A DNA stretch of 42,852 nt, from positions 1 through 42,852 of the forward strand of contig NZ_JACMYP010000041.1 of NCBI RefSeq assembly GCF_020889705.1. The letters run 5' to 3'. The notes under the pieces were generated by a model. It ran no database searches. It was not told the origin of the DNA and worked only from the letters and a program-made list of their open reading frames with translations. The stretch is from Bradyrhizobium altum (GTDB lineage: Bacteria > Pseudomonadota > Alphaproteobacteria > Rhizobiales > Xanthobacteraceae). Position 1 is the stretch's first letter. Each line of letters begins with the position of its first letter. Made by a program: the position numbers and the translations under genes. Below, in pieces: positions 34,869-42,349 of the stretch.

Positions 34869-34907
34869 TTGAATCCCTCTAACCGGATAGGATTTGAATC
34901 GTTCTAA
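34869..34907 (-). promoter_or_regulatory. Tandem Irr/ICE-like iron-response boxes upstream of the TonB receptor
   Basis: TTGAATCGTTCTAA (34894-34907) and TTGAATCCCTCTAA (34869-34882) are near-identical direct copies 25 bp apart. Read on the minus strand with flanks, the better one is CTTAGAACGATTCAAAT, close to the TTTAGAA-N3-TTCTAAA type of iron-control element bound by Irr in Bradyrhizobium. The assignment rests on motif similarity and position. Confidence 0.6.
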
Positions 34908-34913
34908 GACAAT

Positions 34914-34943
34914 GCAGGGCCCGCGCGCGAGCGCGAGCCCTGC
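34914..34943. terminator. Hairpin insulating the iron operon
   Basis: GCAGGGC (34914-34920) pairs with GCCCTGC (34937-34943), with a further inner CGCGC stem after one mismatch. It lies 121 nt downstream of the small minus-strand gene at 35064-35297 and just upstream of the iron boxes, so it could stop read-through into the receptor operon. Confidence 0.45.
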
Positions 34944-35063
34944 ATCTCATGACTTGATTTCACGTTAGCGCGTCAAATGGTCGCGCGATCCTGGCCTGAG
35001 GTGAGCGGTCGTTGTCCTGTCACGCCTCAGGCGTAGGTTAGCTCGTGTGGCGCGCGATGCGCG

Positions 35064-35297
35064 TCACGACATCGCCAGGCTGACGGGCGCCGAGCCGACC
35101 ATTCCCGTGCTCACGCCATCGCGCGCCATCGATTCGATTGCGCTCCAGTTCTCGCGGAAGATTCGCGCCGCCTCATTGGCGCTTTCCGCCTGGATCGTCA
35201 GACTGCACGCGCGTCTCGCGCCATTGCTGGCAAGCTGGAAGTAGAGAACATATCCAGACGGTTCCGCGCTCGGTGCGCCCGACGGTGCCTGCTGCAT
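35064..35297 (-). CDS. Small hypothetical protein
   Basis: 77 residues from ATG 35297, which has GGGGA about 8 nt upstream. The longer in-frame start at 35363 would overlap the terminator region and lacks a ribosome site. The core YVLYFQLASNGARRACSLTIQAESANEAARIFRENW reads like a genuine compact alpha/beta protein rather than a shadow frame. No signal peptide or membrane segment is seen. I do not recognise a family. It stands alone between the iron operon and the thioesterase operon, with hairpins on both sides. Confidence 0.6.
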   Translation of the reverse strand: MQQAPSGAPSAEPSGYVLYFQLASNGARRACSLTIQAESANEAARIFRENWSAIESMARDGVSTGMVGSAPVSLAMS

Positions 35298-35373
35298 GTA
35301 GGTTTTCCCCAATCGTGTTTTTGTTGCGCCACCCGCAGGCAGGATTGGACTGAGATGCGGCACAGTCGTGGTT

Positions 35374-35406
35374 CAAAATGCGCAACCTGCACGATTGCGC
35401 ATTTTG
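35374..35406. terminator. Terminator hairpin after the thioesterase operon
   Basis: CAAAATGCGCAA (35374-35385) pairs with TTGCGCATTTTG (35395-35406), a perfect 12-bp stem with a 9-nt loop and A/T-rich foot that would give a U-run in either direction. It lies about 100 nt past the minus-strand thioesterase stop. Confidence 0.65.
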
Positions 35407-35508
35407 TCTGCCGGTGTTGCCGGGATTCAACAGGTCATGGAACCGGTGATGAACAGCGGCTGCAACTCAGCTGCGATCACGACGCCGTCTCGACTGTTGC
35501 AGCGTGAG

Positions 35509-36435
35509 CTACGCATCGCCATCCGGATGCACCATCAAGGTTTCCTGGATCGAGGTTGCGAGCATCGACCCATCGCGGTCATGGACGCGGGCGATCGACA
35601 GCCCGCGGCCGCCATCGGCGCATGGGCTCTCGGTTTCGACATGCATCCAGGCGTCGGGCGAAAACGCACGATGAAACCAGATGCAATGGTTGAGGCTCGA
35701 CAGATAGAGCGGCGCGCGCAACTGCAGCTCGCGGAGATGGCCGCCGACGCTGGAGAAGTTGAGCCACCAATCCGAGAGATAGGCGAACACCGCGGCCTCG
35801 GCGCGGGAACCGGGGGTGAGCGGCAGCCGGCATCTGATCCAGAAGCGCAGGCGCGGCTCTGCCGTCGCGGCCGAAAGCTGACGTTCGATCTCGGGGATGC
35901 GGAAATCCATGCTGGGCTTGATGTGCGGCGAATAGGGGCCGAGCGGCCGCAACTGCGCCATCAGCTCATCGGGGATCATGGTCAGATCGGGCAGGCTTTC
36001 GGGATCTTCCGGCGGCGCAAACGGCGCTGCGTGTCGCGGGCCCGGCTGGGCTGCGCAGAACGTGGCCTGCACGCTCAGCACGGTACGGCCGTCCCCCTGG
36101 CTGCCCGCGACGTGGCGGGAGGAGAACCGCTTGCCGTCCTGCAGAACCTCCGCGTCAAACGTGATGCGCCGGGTGGGATCGGCGCCGCGCAGGAACAACA
36201 GCTGCAGCATCGCCGCCGGGCGATCTTCGGGTGCGCTCAGCGTTGCGGCCATCATGGCCTGCCCGAGGATCTGGCCGCCATACGAACGGCCGTTGAGATT
36301 GCCGTCGCCGAAGCGGCTGCGATAGCGCAGCGGGCCAATGGTCTCGAGCGAGACCAGCGCCTCGGCCGCCTTGTCGTCCCACGGTTCGCACGCAGCGGCG
36401 TGCCCTTCCGCGACGCGCTTGCCTTGCCCGTCCAT
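35509..36435 (-). CDS. Acyl-CoA thioesterase, TesB (type II) family
   Basis: 308-residue double hot-dog thioesterase that hydrolyses acyl-CoA to free acid and CoA. Domain 1 has the family segment RSYGGQILGQAMMAA and FSSRHVAGSQGDGRTVLSVQ. Domain 2 has AVFAYLSDWWLNFSS, with the Asp that in E. coli TesB is catalytic, then LNHCIWFHRAFSPDAWMHVE. ATG 36435 lies 5 nt after the DUF7064-like gene's stop; a long upstream extension in this frame overlaps that gene and is not real. It is the last gene of the minus-strand operon, next to a CoA ligase operon, so it may release CoA from, or proofread, the same acyl-CoA intermediates. Confidence 0.88.
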   Translation of the reverse strand: MDGQGKRVAEGHAAACEPWDDKAAEALVSLETIGPLRYRSRFGDGNLNGRSYGGQILGQAMMAATLSAPEDRPAAMLQLLFLRGADPTRRITFDAEVLQDGKRFSSRHVAGSQGDGRTVLSVQATFCAAQPGPRHAAPFAPPEDPESLPDLTMIPDELMAQLRPLGPYSPHIKPSMDFRIPEIERQLSAATAEPRLRFWIRCRLPLTPGSRAEAAVFAYLSDWWLNFSSVGGHLRELQLRAPLYLSSLNHCIWFHRAFSPDAWMHVETESPCADGGRGLSIARVHDRDGSMLATSIQETLMVHPDGDA

Positions 36436-36440
36436 CCCGA

Positions 36441-37556
36441 TCACATCGCCGGAAATTTCTGCGGTCCCGGATAGAGCGGATAGCCCGCGGCGACGCCATA
36501 TTCGCTGATGCCAAATCCGGTCTCGTTGCCGCTTTCGAGCCGGACGACATGGTCCGACAGCGTGCGTGCGATGGCGCGTGTCGCCGCGTCGTCGAGATTC
36601 CAGATGTCGTGCGCGCCATGGTTCTCGCCGCGGTCGTCGCCTTGGGTCCAGCCTTGCAGGCCGCCATACATGCCCGCCTTGAGATAAAATCGCGTCGGCA
36701 GTCCGTGCATCCTGACGCGGCGCGGCTCGCCGCGATCGAAGCCGAAGGTGAAGTCGGCCACAGCGATGGTTTGGCCGAGCGGATCGTCGACCCATTCGAT
36801 CGCGTGCTCGACCGAGGTCACCTCGCGATGCGAAACAGATCCGTCGGCTTCGCGGCGGAACTCGCTGCCCGAGAGGTAATGCGGTTTGCCCGGCGTGCGC
36901 TCCTTGATGAAGATCGACAGCGCCGACGTCTCGAACTGGAACATCGACCAGGTCCAGAAGAAATTGCGATGGGTTGCAACCGGCGGCCTGGTCTCGTCGG
37001 TGCGCATCTCGGAGCGCAGGCCCCAGGAGCGGTCACGCTGTCCCCACCACAGTTCCGGTTCGATGTTGGTGCGCTTGCCGTCGGCGACGATCCAGCCGCG
37101 CCAGCGGCCGAATTGCGAGACGCGCGCGAGGTCTTCCTCGACGACGCCGTTGCGCTCGCGAAAATTCTGCTTCTCCTGCGCCGCCGGAAAGCTCGCCTTG
37201 AACTCGAGCTGAAAGCTGATTCCGGACGGGTTGTCGGCGAGCGACAGCCGATGCAGGCCGTTGCCCTCGACAATCTCGATCCTGAGCCCACCGACTTCCG
37301 TCTCCAGCGGACGCGCCCCGAGCCGGCGCGAGGCACGGAAATTGTGCTGGCGGCGGCCGATGGTGATGCCGGCAAAGCCGTCCATCACGTTGCGGTTCGG
37401 GTAATAGCCGAGCCCGATGTCGATCAGCAGTTCACGGCCATCGATCGGATGCGCGGTGTACCAATAGCGCTCGGTGAACCTGGCATCGCCGCCGCCTACT
37501 TTGGCAAACGGTTGCGGCGTCTGGTGGCCGATGAGATCGTCCTGGGCTGTCAGCAT
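36441..37556 (-). CDS. Uncharacterised DUF7064/DUF7065-like protein
   Basis: 371 residues with no signal peptide. It reads as two successive beta-rich domains (about 20-190 and 195-360). The first has ERYWYTAHPIDGRELLIDIG and GYYPNRNVMDGFAGI; the second has NFFWTWSMFQFETSALSIFI, DFTFGFDRGEPRRVRM and ENHGAHDIWNL. This layout resembles the DUF7064/DUF7065 pair, a lipocalin-like fold related in outline to CrtC/AttH proteins. I give this as a resemblance, not an assignment. Such genes often stand beside CoA ligases and APH-type kinases in lipid or terpenoid breakdown clusters, as here. Function unknown; a hydratase or binding role is possible. Confidence 0.7.
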   Translation of the reverse strand: MLTAQDDLIGHQTPQPFAKVGGGDARFTERYWYTAHPIDGRELLIDIGLGYYPNRNVMDGFAGITIGRRQHNFRASRRLGARPLETEVGGLRIEIVEGNGLHRLSLADNPSGISFQLEFKASFPAAQEKQNFRERNGVVEEDLARVSQFGRWRGWIVADGKRTNIEPELWWGQRDRSWGLRSEMRTDETRPPVATHRNFFWTWSMFQFETSALSIFIKERTPGKPHYLSGSEFRREADGSVSHREVTSVEHAIEWVDDPLGQTIAVADFTFGFDRGEPRRVRMHGLPTRFYLKAGMYGGLQGWTQGDDRGENHGAHDIWNLDDAATRAIARTLSDHVVRLESGNETGFGISEYGVAAGYPLYPGPQKFPAM

Positions 37557-37610
37557 TGTTCTTGTCCTTGTGTTTGAGCCGGCTCGGTCAGTCGGATGCG
37601 AGGCGCGGGA

Positions 37611-38834
37611 TCAGTCCTTGGCCGGGCCCGCGCCCACGATGTCGCCGAACAGCACCCAGGTCTTGCCGTCGAAGCGGGCGAAGCGTCGTTCGGTGATCGC
37701 CGCATAATCCTGCGGCGTGGTCTGGATGGTGATGCCCGGGAGCAGCATCGGCAGCTCGATGCCGCTGAGGTTGGTGGCCTGCTTCAGCACGTTCTCCCGC
37801 GTGAGATTGTCGCCGCTGCGCTGCAGGATGATCGCGCCGAGCTGGGCCGTGGTGTAGCCGGTCACCGCGATCACGTCGTTCGGGTCCATCCCCGGCATGT
37901 ATTTGGCGGCGAAGGCGAGATAGTCGGCCACGCCCTTGTCATTGGCCCAGGCCGGATCGTTCGGCGTCTTGTAGGAGGTCGTGGTCAGGATGCCGGTCGA
38001 GGCCTCGATCCCTGCCGGCACAAGCACGCCGGCGATCGAATTCGCGGTCGAGCCGAGGAAGATCAGCGGCTTCCAGCCGAGCTCGTGGATCTTGCGGATC
38101 GCCATCGAGGCGAATTTGTTCTGCGCGGCGATCAGGATGGTGTCGGCGCCGGACGCCTTCAAATTCACGATCTGGGAGTCGATCGTGGGCTCGGTCGACT
38201 GATACATCGCCTCCTTGACGATCATCGTGTCGGCTTTCGCGCCCAGTCCTTCCTTCAGGCCAAGGACAAAATCCTTGCCGATGTCGTCGGCCTGCAAGAG
38301 CACGCCGATCCTGGCATCCCGCTTCTCGCGCAGCACGTAGCGCGCGATGATCCGGGATTCGTTGACGTAGGTCGGCGAGTAGGGCGTCGTCCAGGGAAAC
38401 TGCTTGGGATCGTTCCAGCGGGTGCCGCCGCTCTGCACGAGAAGTTGCGGAACGCCATTGCTGTTGAGGTATTTCTGGATCGCGGCGTTGGTCGGCGTGC
38501 CGAACGGCGCCATGATCGCGAGCACCTTGTCGTTCTCGACCAGCGCGCGCGTCACCTCGACGGTTTTTGGCGGGCTATAGGCGTCGTCGCGGGTTACGAA
38601 ATTGATGTGGCGGCCGTTGATGCCGCCTGTCTCGTTCAGCATCGTGAAATAGGCGAGCATGGTCTTCGGGAAGCTCGCATAGATCGACGCCGGTCCGCTG
38701 TAGGGCGCATTGGCGCCGAGCAGGATCTCGGTGTCGCTGACCCCGGGACCATAGGCCTTCTGGGCGTTCGCTGTTCCGAGCGCGCCGGTGAGCGCGAACG
38801 CCCACACGGCAAGCGTGACGATTGGCTTCCGCAT
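37611..38834 (-). CDS. ABC transporter substrate-binding protein, branched-chain amino acid (LivK) type
   Basis: 407-residue periplasmic receptor (Peripla_BP_6). The signal peptide MRKPIVTLAVWAFALTGALG...ANA leads to the typical mature start YGPGVSDTEILLGANAPYSG. Further landmarks are LNETGGINGRHINFVTRDDAYSPPKTVEVTRALVE (split in two family blocks), VLLQADDIGKDFVLGLKEGL and MDPNDVIAVTGYTTAQL. ATG 38834 follows a strong GGGAGGGGAAG. The frame is open further upstream, but without family sequence. This subgroup often carries aromatic or acyl acids rather than amino acids. The divergent CoA ligase suggests it feeds that enzyme's substrate. No permease or ATPase genes are visible here. Confidence 0.9.
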   Translation of the reverse strand: MRKPIVTLAVWAFALTGALGTANAQKAYGPGVSDTEILLGANAPYSGPASIYASFPKTMLAYFTMLNETGGINGRHINFVTRDDAYSPPKTVEVTRALVENDKVLAIMAPFGTPTNAAIQKYLNSNGVPQLLVQSGGTRWNDPKQFPWTTPYSPTYVNESRIIARYVLREKRDARIGVLLQADDIGKDFVLGLKEGLGAKADTMIVKEAMYQSTEPTIDSQIVNLKASGADTILIAAQNKFASMAIRKIHELGWKPLIFLGSTANSIAGVLVPAGIEASTGILTTTSYKTPNDPAWANDKGVADYLAFAAKYMPGMDPNDVIAVTGYTTAQLGAIILQRSGDNLTRENVLKQATNLSGIELPMLLPGITIQTTPQDYAAITERRFARFDGKTWVLFGDIVGAGPAKD

Positions 38835-38920
38835 CTTCCCCTCCCATGACGCCCTCTTTCGCGGGGCTCGTTGATCCCTACGGCGGTGCCTCAAGGGCTT
38901 TACCCGTCGCGTTGGCTGTG

Positions 38921-38948
38921 TAATAATAGACCGTCTGTCCGGATTATC
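38921..38948. promoter_or_regulatory. Candidate regulator site in the divergent ligase/binding-protein promoter
   Basis: An AT-rich patch encloses GACCGTCTGTCCGGATTAT (38929-38947). It shares the GACCG...TC.GGATTAT pattern with the palindromic site before the Rieske gene (42272-42294), suggesting one TetR-type regulator for both operons. The inverted symmetry here is imperfect. Confidence 0.4.
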
Positions 38949-39035
38949 AACTGAAATCTCCGGGCGGCGTATCGGCTTCACGCATGACGGAAACAACCGC
39001 AGGCGCGCGCGGCCGCATGGCGGTGAGGAGGAAAC

Positions 39036-40589
39036 ATGAAGCTGACGCAGGCGCTCATCTCGGCGGTGCAGTTGCGCAAGGATGCGCCCGGCACCATCCA
39101 TGCGGGACGGTCGCGAAGCTGGAAGGAGATCGGCCGCCGCGTCGCCTGCGTCGCGGGCGGACTGCGGCGGCTCGGCGTCGAGGCCGGCGATCGCGTTGCG
39201 ATCCTTGCGCACAACAGCGACCTCTATATCGAGGCGCTCTATGCCATCGCCTGGGCCGGTGCGGTCGCAGTGCCGCTCAACACACGCTGGGCGGTCGCCG
39301 AGAATGCCTATGCGATCGACGATTCCACGCCAAAGCTGTTGCTGGTCGACAAGGCCTTTGCCGAGATCGCATCAAGCCTGCGTGGCGCGAAATCACTCAC
39401 CGCGATGGTCTATCTGGACGAGGGACAGGTTCCCGACGGCATGCAGGGCTATGACGAGCTTGTTGCGAACGCGCCGATCGAGGATGCCTGCGGCGCCTAC
39501 AACGACCTCGCAGGCATCTTCTACACCGGCGGCACCACCGGCTTTCCCAAGGGCGTGATGCTGTCGCACGCCAATATCATCTATGAATCGCTGGTCTGGA
39601 TCTATGCGCTGCGATTCCGCGAGGACACGCGGTATCTGCACTCGGCCGGCATGTTCCATCTGGCCGGCACCTCGCCGATGATCGCGCTCACGCTCGTGGG
39701 CGGCACCCATGTCACGATCCCGAAATTCGAGCCTGAGCTCGCGATGAAGACGATCGCCGAGCACAAGGTAGATTACTGCCTGTTCGTGCCGACCATGCTC
39801 AACATGATGCTCAATCATCCGTCCTTCGGCACGTACGATCTGAGCAGCGTCAGGGATTGCGAGTATGGCGCCTCGCCGATGCCGGATGCGCTGCTGGTCA
39901 AGCTGATGCGCGTGCTGCCGAGCTGGCGCTTTCACCAGGGCTACGGCATGACCGAGAGTGCGGCGCTGGCGACAATCCTGCCGTGGGAGTACCACGCGCT
40001 GGAAGGACCGCTGGCGGGAAAGCGCAAATCGGCAGGGCGGGCGGCGCCGGGCGTCGAAGTCCGCATCATCGATCTCGCGGGCAACGAAGTGCCGCGCGGC
40101 ACGGTCGGCGAGATCGCGATCCGCGGCGCCGGCGTGATGCTCGGATACTGGCGCAAGCCGGAAGAGAGCGCGCGGGTGCTGCGCAACGGCTGGCTGCACA
40201 CCGGCGACGGCGCCTGGATGGACGAGGATGGTTTCGTCTATATCGTCGATCGCCTGAAGGACATGATCGTCTCCGGCGGCGAGAACGTCTATTCCGGCGA
40301 GGTGGAGAACGCCATCTTCCAGCACGAGCAAGTCAGGGAATGCGCCGTCATCGCGGTGCCCGATCCGCAATGGGGCGAGGCGGTGCACGCGATCGTCGTG
40401 CCGAAGGACGGCGCACGGCTCGATTCCGACATGGTGATCGCGCATTGCCGCACCCTGATCGCGGGCTACAAGTGCCCGCGCTCGGTCGACATCCGTCTTG
40501 AACCGTTGCCGCTGACCGGCTCCGGCAAGATCATGAAGTCGGCGCTGCGCGAGGAGAAGTGGCAGGGCTATACGAGGTCGGTCAATTGA
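39036..40589 (+). CDS. Acyl-CoA synthetase (AMP-forming)
   Basis: 517-residue ANL-superfamily ligase: a carboxylic acid plus ATP gives an acyl-adenylate, then the CoA thioester. The P-loop-like motif is YTGGTTGFPKGVMLSHAN, the adenine motif GYGMTESA, the hinge region LHTGDGAWMDEDGF then VDRLKDMIVSGGENVYSGEV, and the C-terminal catalytic lysine is in LPLTGSGKIMKSALREE. ATG 39036 follows GAGGAGG. It is the first gene of an operon with an APH-type kinase (1-nt overlap) and a small protein, and is divergent from the LivK-type receptor. The position recalls LvaE, the hydroxyacid CoA ligase of the Pseudomonas lva operon. The actual acid is unknown. Confidence 0.93.
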   Translation: MKLTQALISAVQLRKDAPGTIHAGRSRSWKEIGRRVACVAGGLRRLGVEAGDRVAILAHNSDLYIEALYAIAWAGAVAVPLNTRWAVAENAYAIDDSTPKLLLVDKAFAEIASSLRGAKSLTAMVYLDEGQVPDGMQGYDELVANAPIEDACGAYNDLAGIFYTGGTTGFPKGVMLSHANIIYESLVWIYALRFREDTRYLHSAGMFHLAGTSPMIALTLVGGTHVTIPKFEPELAMKTIAEHKVDYCLFVPTMLNMMLNHPSFGTYDLSSVRDCEYGASPMPDALLVKLMRVLPSWRFHQGYGMTESAALATILPWEYHALEGPLAGKRKSAGRAAPGVEVRIIDLAGNEVPRGTVGEIAIRGAGVMLGYWRKPEESARVLRNGWLHTGDGAWMDEDGFVYIVDRLKDMIVSGGENVYSGEVENAIFQHEQVRECAVIAVPDPQWGEAVHAIVVPKDGARLDSDMVIAHCRTLIAGYKCPRSVDIRLEPLPLTGSGKIMKSALREEKWQGYTRSVN

Positions 40590-41656
40590 TGCAGGACGTT
40601 GCCAAACGATCCGATGATGTGTCGGCCGCGCCGGAGGCTGTTCGTCCGGTCGCGGTCAATGACGACGCGGTGCGCACGGCGCTCGCGCAGCATCTGTCGC
40701 GGATCTCCGGGAGCCGGACGGAGATCACGAGCTTCGGCCGCAAGTCGTCCGGCTTCTCCTGGATCACCTATGCTTTCGTGGCGCGCTCTGCGGCTGAAGG
40801 GGATCGCAAGCTGATCCTGCGCGTCGGTCCGCCGAACGGGCTGTTTGCGCCTTACTCGGTGCTGCCACAGGTCTATGCGCTGCAGTCGCTCGCCGGCAGC
40901 GGCGTGCCGGTTCCGGCGCTGGTGTCATCAGAACAGCATGGCGCCGAGATCGGCTTTCCGTTCTTCATCTGCGCGCATGTCGAGGGCGACGTCCCCGCAC
41001 CCTGGGCGGCGAGCGAGCTCGATCCGGACCACAAGCGCGCGATCGCCCGGCAGTTCGTCGAAATCCTGGCGTCGCTGCATCGGATCGACCCAGGCGCAAC
41101 CGCATTCGCATCGCTGCAACAAGGCGGGCGACGCGCCGAAGTTTGCGCGATCGCCGGCTGGCGTGCGTCGCTGGCGCGTCCGACGGCGCGCTATTATCCG
41201 CTGCTCGATTGGGGCGGACACTGGCTTGAGGACACCTGCCCGCAGCCGCCATGCCGCACCATCGTTCATGGCGACTACCGGATCGGGAACTTCATCGAGC
41301 GCAGTGGCCGGATCGTTGCCATTCTCGATTGGGAGCTCACTCACCTGGGCGATCCCCATGAGGATCTGGCTTGGGCGATGATGCCGACCTTCAATGCCAG
41401 GAGCCGGAAGCTCTATGGCGTCCTCGAGCGGGCGGAGGTGATCGATCTCTATCAACGAGCCTCCGGCATTGCGGTCTCGGACAAGAGCCTCGCCTTCTAC
41501 GAGGCATATGCGCTGTATCAGGCGGCGGCGATCCAGATGTGTGCGGTGCGCGCCTTCGAGGTCGATCGCTTCAACGACATGCGCCTCGCCGTGATGGCGA
41601 GCCAGATGCCCTCGATCGTGCGGGCCTTCGAGCGCGCATTGGAGGCCGCGGCATGA
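40589..41656 (+). CDS. APH-fold phosphotransferase (LvaA/ACAD10-11 kinase-like)
   Basis: 355-residue aminoglycoside-phosphotransferase-fold kinase. The N-lobe has KLILRVGPP with the ATP-binding Lys/Arg region. The catalytic loop is HGDYRIGNF (Asp base, Asn metal ligand) and the metal-binding segment is ILDWELTHLGDPHEDLAW, standing for the kinase DFG. Members of this branch include LvaA and the kinase domain of ACAD10/11, which phosphorylate hydroxyacyl-CoAs. ATG 40589 overlaps the ligase stop by one base (TGATG). The downstream small protein starts inside its stop. Tight coupling to a CoA ligase favours hydroxyacyl-CoA over antibiotics as substrate (inference). Confidence 0.88.
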   Translation: MQDVAKRSDDVSAAPEAVRPVAVNDDAVRTALAQHLSRISGSRTEITSFGRKSSGFSWITYAFVARSAAEGDRKLILRVGPPNGLFAPYSVLPQVYALQSLAGSGVPVPALVSSEQHGAEIGFPFFICAHVEGDVPAPWAASELDPDHKRAIARQFVEILASLHRIDPGATAFASLQQGGRRAEVCAIAGWRASLARPTARYYPLLDWGGHWLEDTCPQPPCRTIVHGDYRIGNFIERSGRIVAILDWELTHLGDPHEDLAWAMMPTFNARSRKLYGVLERAEVIDLYQRASGIAVSDKSLAFYEAYALYQAAAIQMCAVRAFEVDRFNDMRLAVMASQMPSIVRAFERALEAAA

Positions 41657-42162
41657 GTGCATCCTTCGAGCGGCTGATCGACGGCATTATCGATGCCCTG
41701 CAAAGCCATGTCGTGCCGAACAGCAACGACGATTTCGTCCGCGGGCAGGTGTTCTCCGCCATCTATGCGCTGAACGGGCTGAAGCTCGCGGCCGACTGGA
41801 AGGCCGGGCCGCTGCTGGAGCAGGTGCGTCTGCAGGACGATACTCTTGCTGCGGTCAAACGATTGGCGGACGGCATGGCGCATCCGGAGATTCCCGCGAC
41901 GCCGCGCCTCACGAGCGACATCTCCGACGCTGCCGCGATCGAGGCCTTGCGCGACGAAGGCGACCGGCGGCTGGGGCAGCTTCTGCTTTGGGCGAGCGGC
42001 GCGGACGCGCGCGCAGCCAATCGCGATCTCGCGGCTGGGATCGAGCGCCTGCTGCGGCGTGCGACCTGCGACCAGCTCAAGATCGAGCTTGCGACGACGC
42101 CGAAGTCGATGCTGCAGCAGATCGCAGGCGGCGAGCGCGACGGTGGCGTGGCACAGGGCTGA
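41653..42162 (+). CDS. Small protein coupled to the kinase (DUF6285/LvaB-like position)
   Basis: 169 residues, largely helical, no signal peptide. The N-terminal helix pair FERLIDGIIDALQSHVVPNS and VRGQVFSAIYALNGLKLAAD has the outline of the DUF6285 proteins that partner LvaA-type kinases, but similarity is weak and the protein is longer than usual (about 110-150). It starts with an ATGA overlap with the kinase gene, so near-equal translation and a complex are likely. In the Pseudomonas levulinic acid operon the small LvaB is needed for LvaA activity; I infer a like role here. It could equally be an unrelated helical protein. Confidence 0.7.
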   Translation: MSASFERLIDGIIDALQSHVVPNSNDDFVRGQVFSAIYALNGLKLAADWKAGPLLEQVRLQDDTLAAVKRLADGMAHPEIPATPRLTSDISDAAAIEALRDEGDRRLGQLLLWASGADARAANRDLAAGIERLLRRATCDQLKIELATTPKSMLQQIAGGERDGGVAQG

Positions 42163-42273
42163 GACGGTTGCGTCGCCGTCCACCGGGGATTGCATCGTTG
42201 CACGCTGCTCCGGAACCAGCCGCGGTGTTTGCAAAGGAGCTTGCCGGCCCGCCGCGTACGTGTTATTCATTGA

Positions 42274-42289
42274 CCGAACGGTCGTTCGG
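42274..42289. promoter_or_regulatory. TetR-type palindromic operator upstream of the Rieske oxygenase
   Basis: CCGAACG-GT-CGTTCGG is a perfect 7-bp inverted repeat with a 2-nt centre in an AT-rich promoter patch, 60 nt before the oxygenase start. GACCGAACGGTC-like palindromes are typical TetR/AcrR sites. No TetR gene is in the window. Confidence 0.6.
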
Positions 42290-42349
42290 ATTATTATTGA
42301 CGGCCGGTGAAGGCATCCGCGGCAAGCGGCCGGCGAGGGAGACGGAGCG

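Noticed and set aside
35509..36795. Extended thioesterase start giving 428 codons
   Set aside because: The additional 120 codons lie wholly opposite-frame within the DUF7064-like gene and look like shadow sequence. ATG 36435 fits TesB length and gene spacing.
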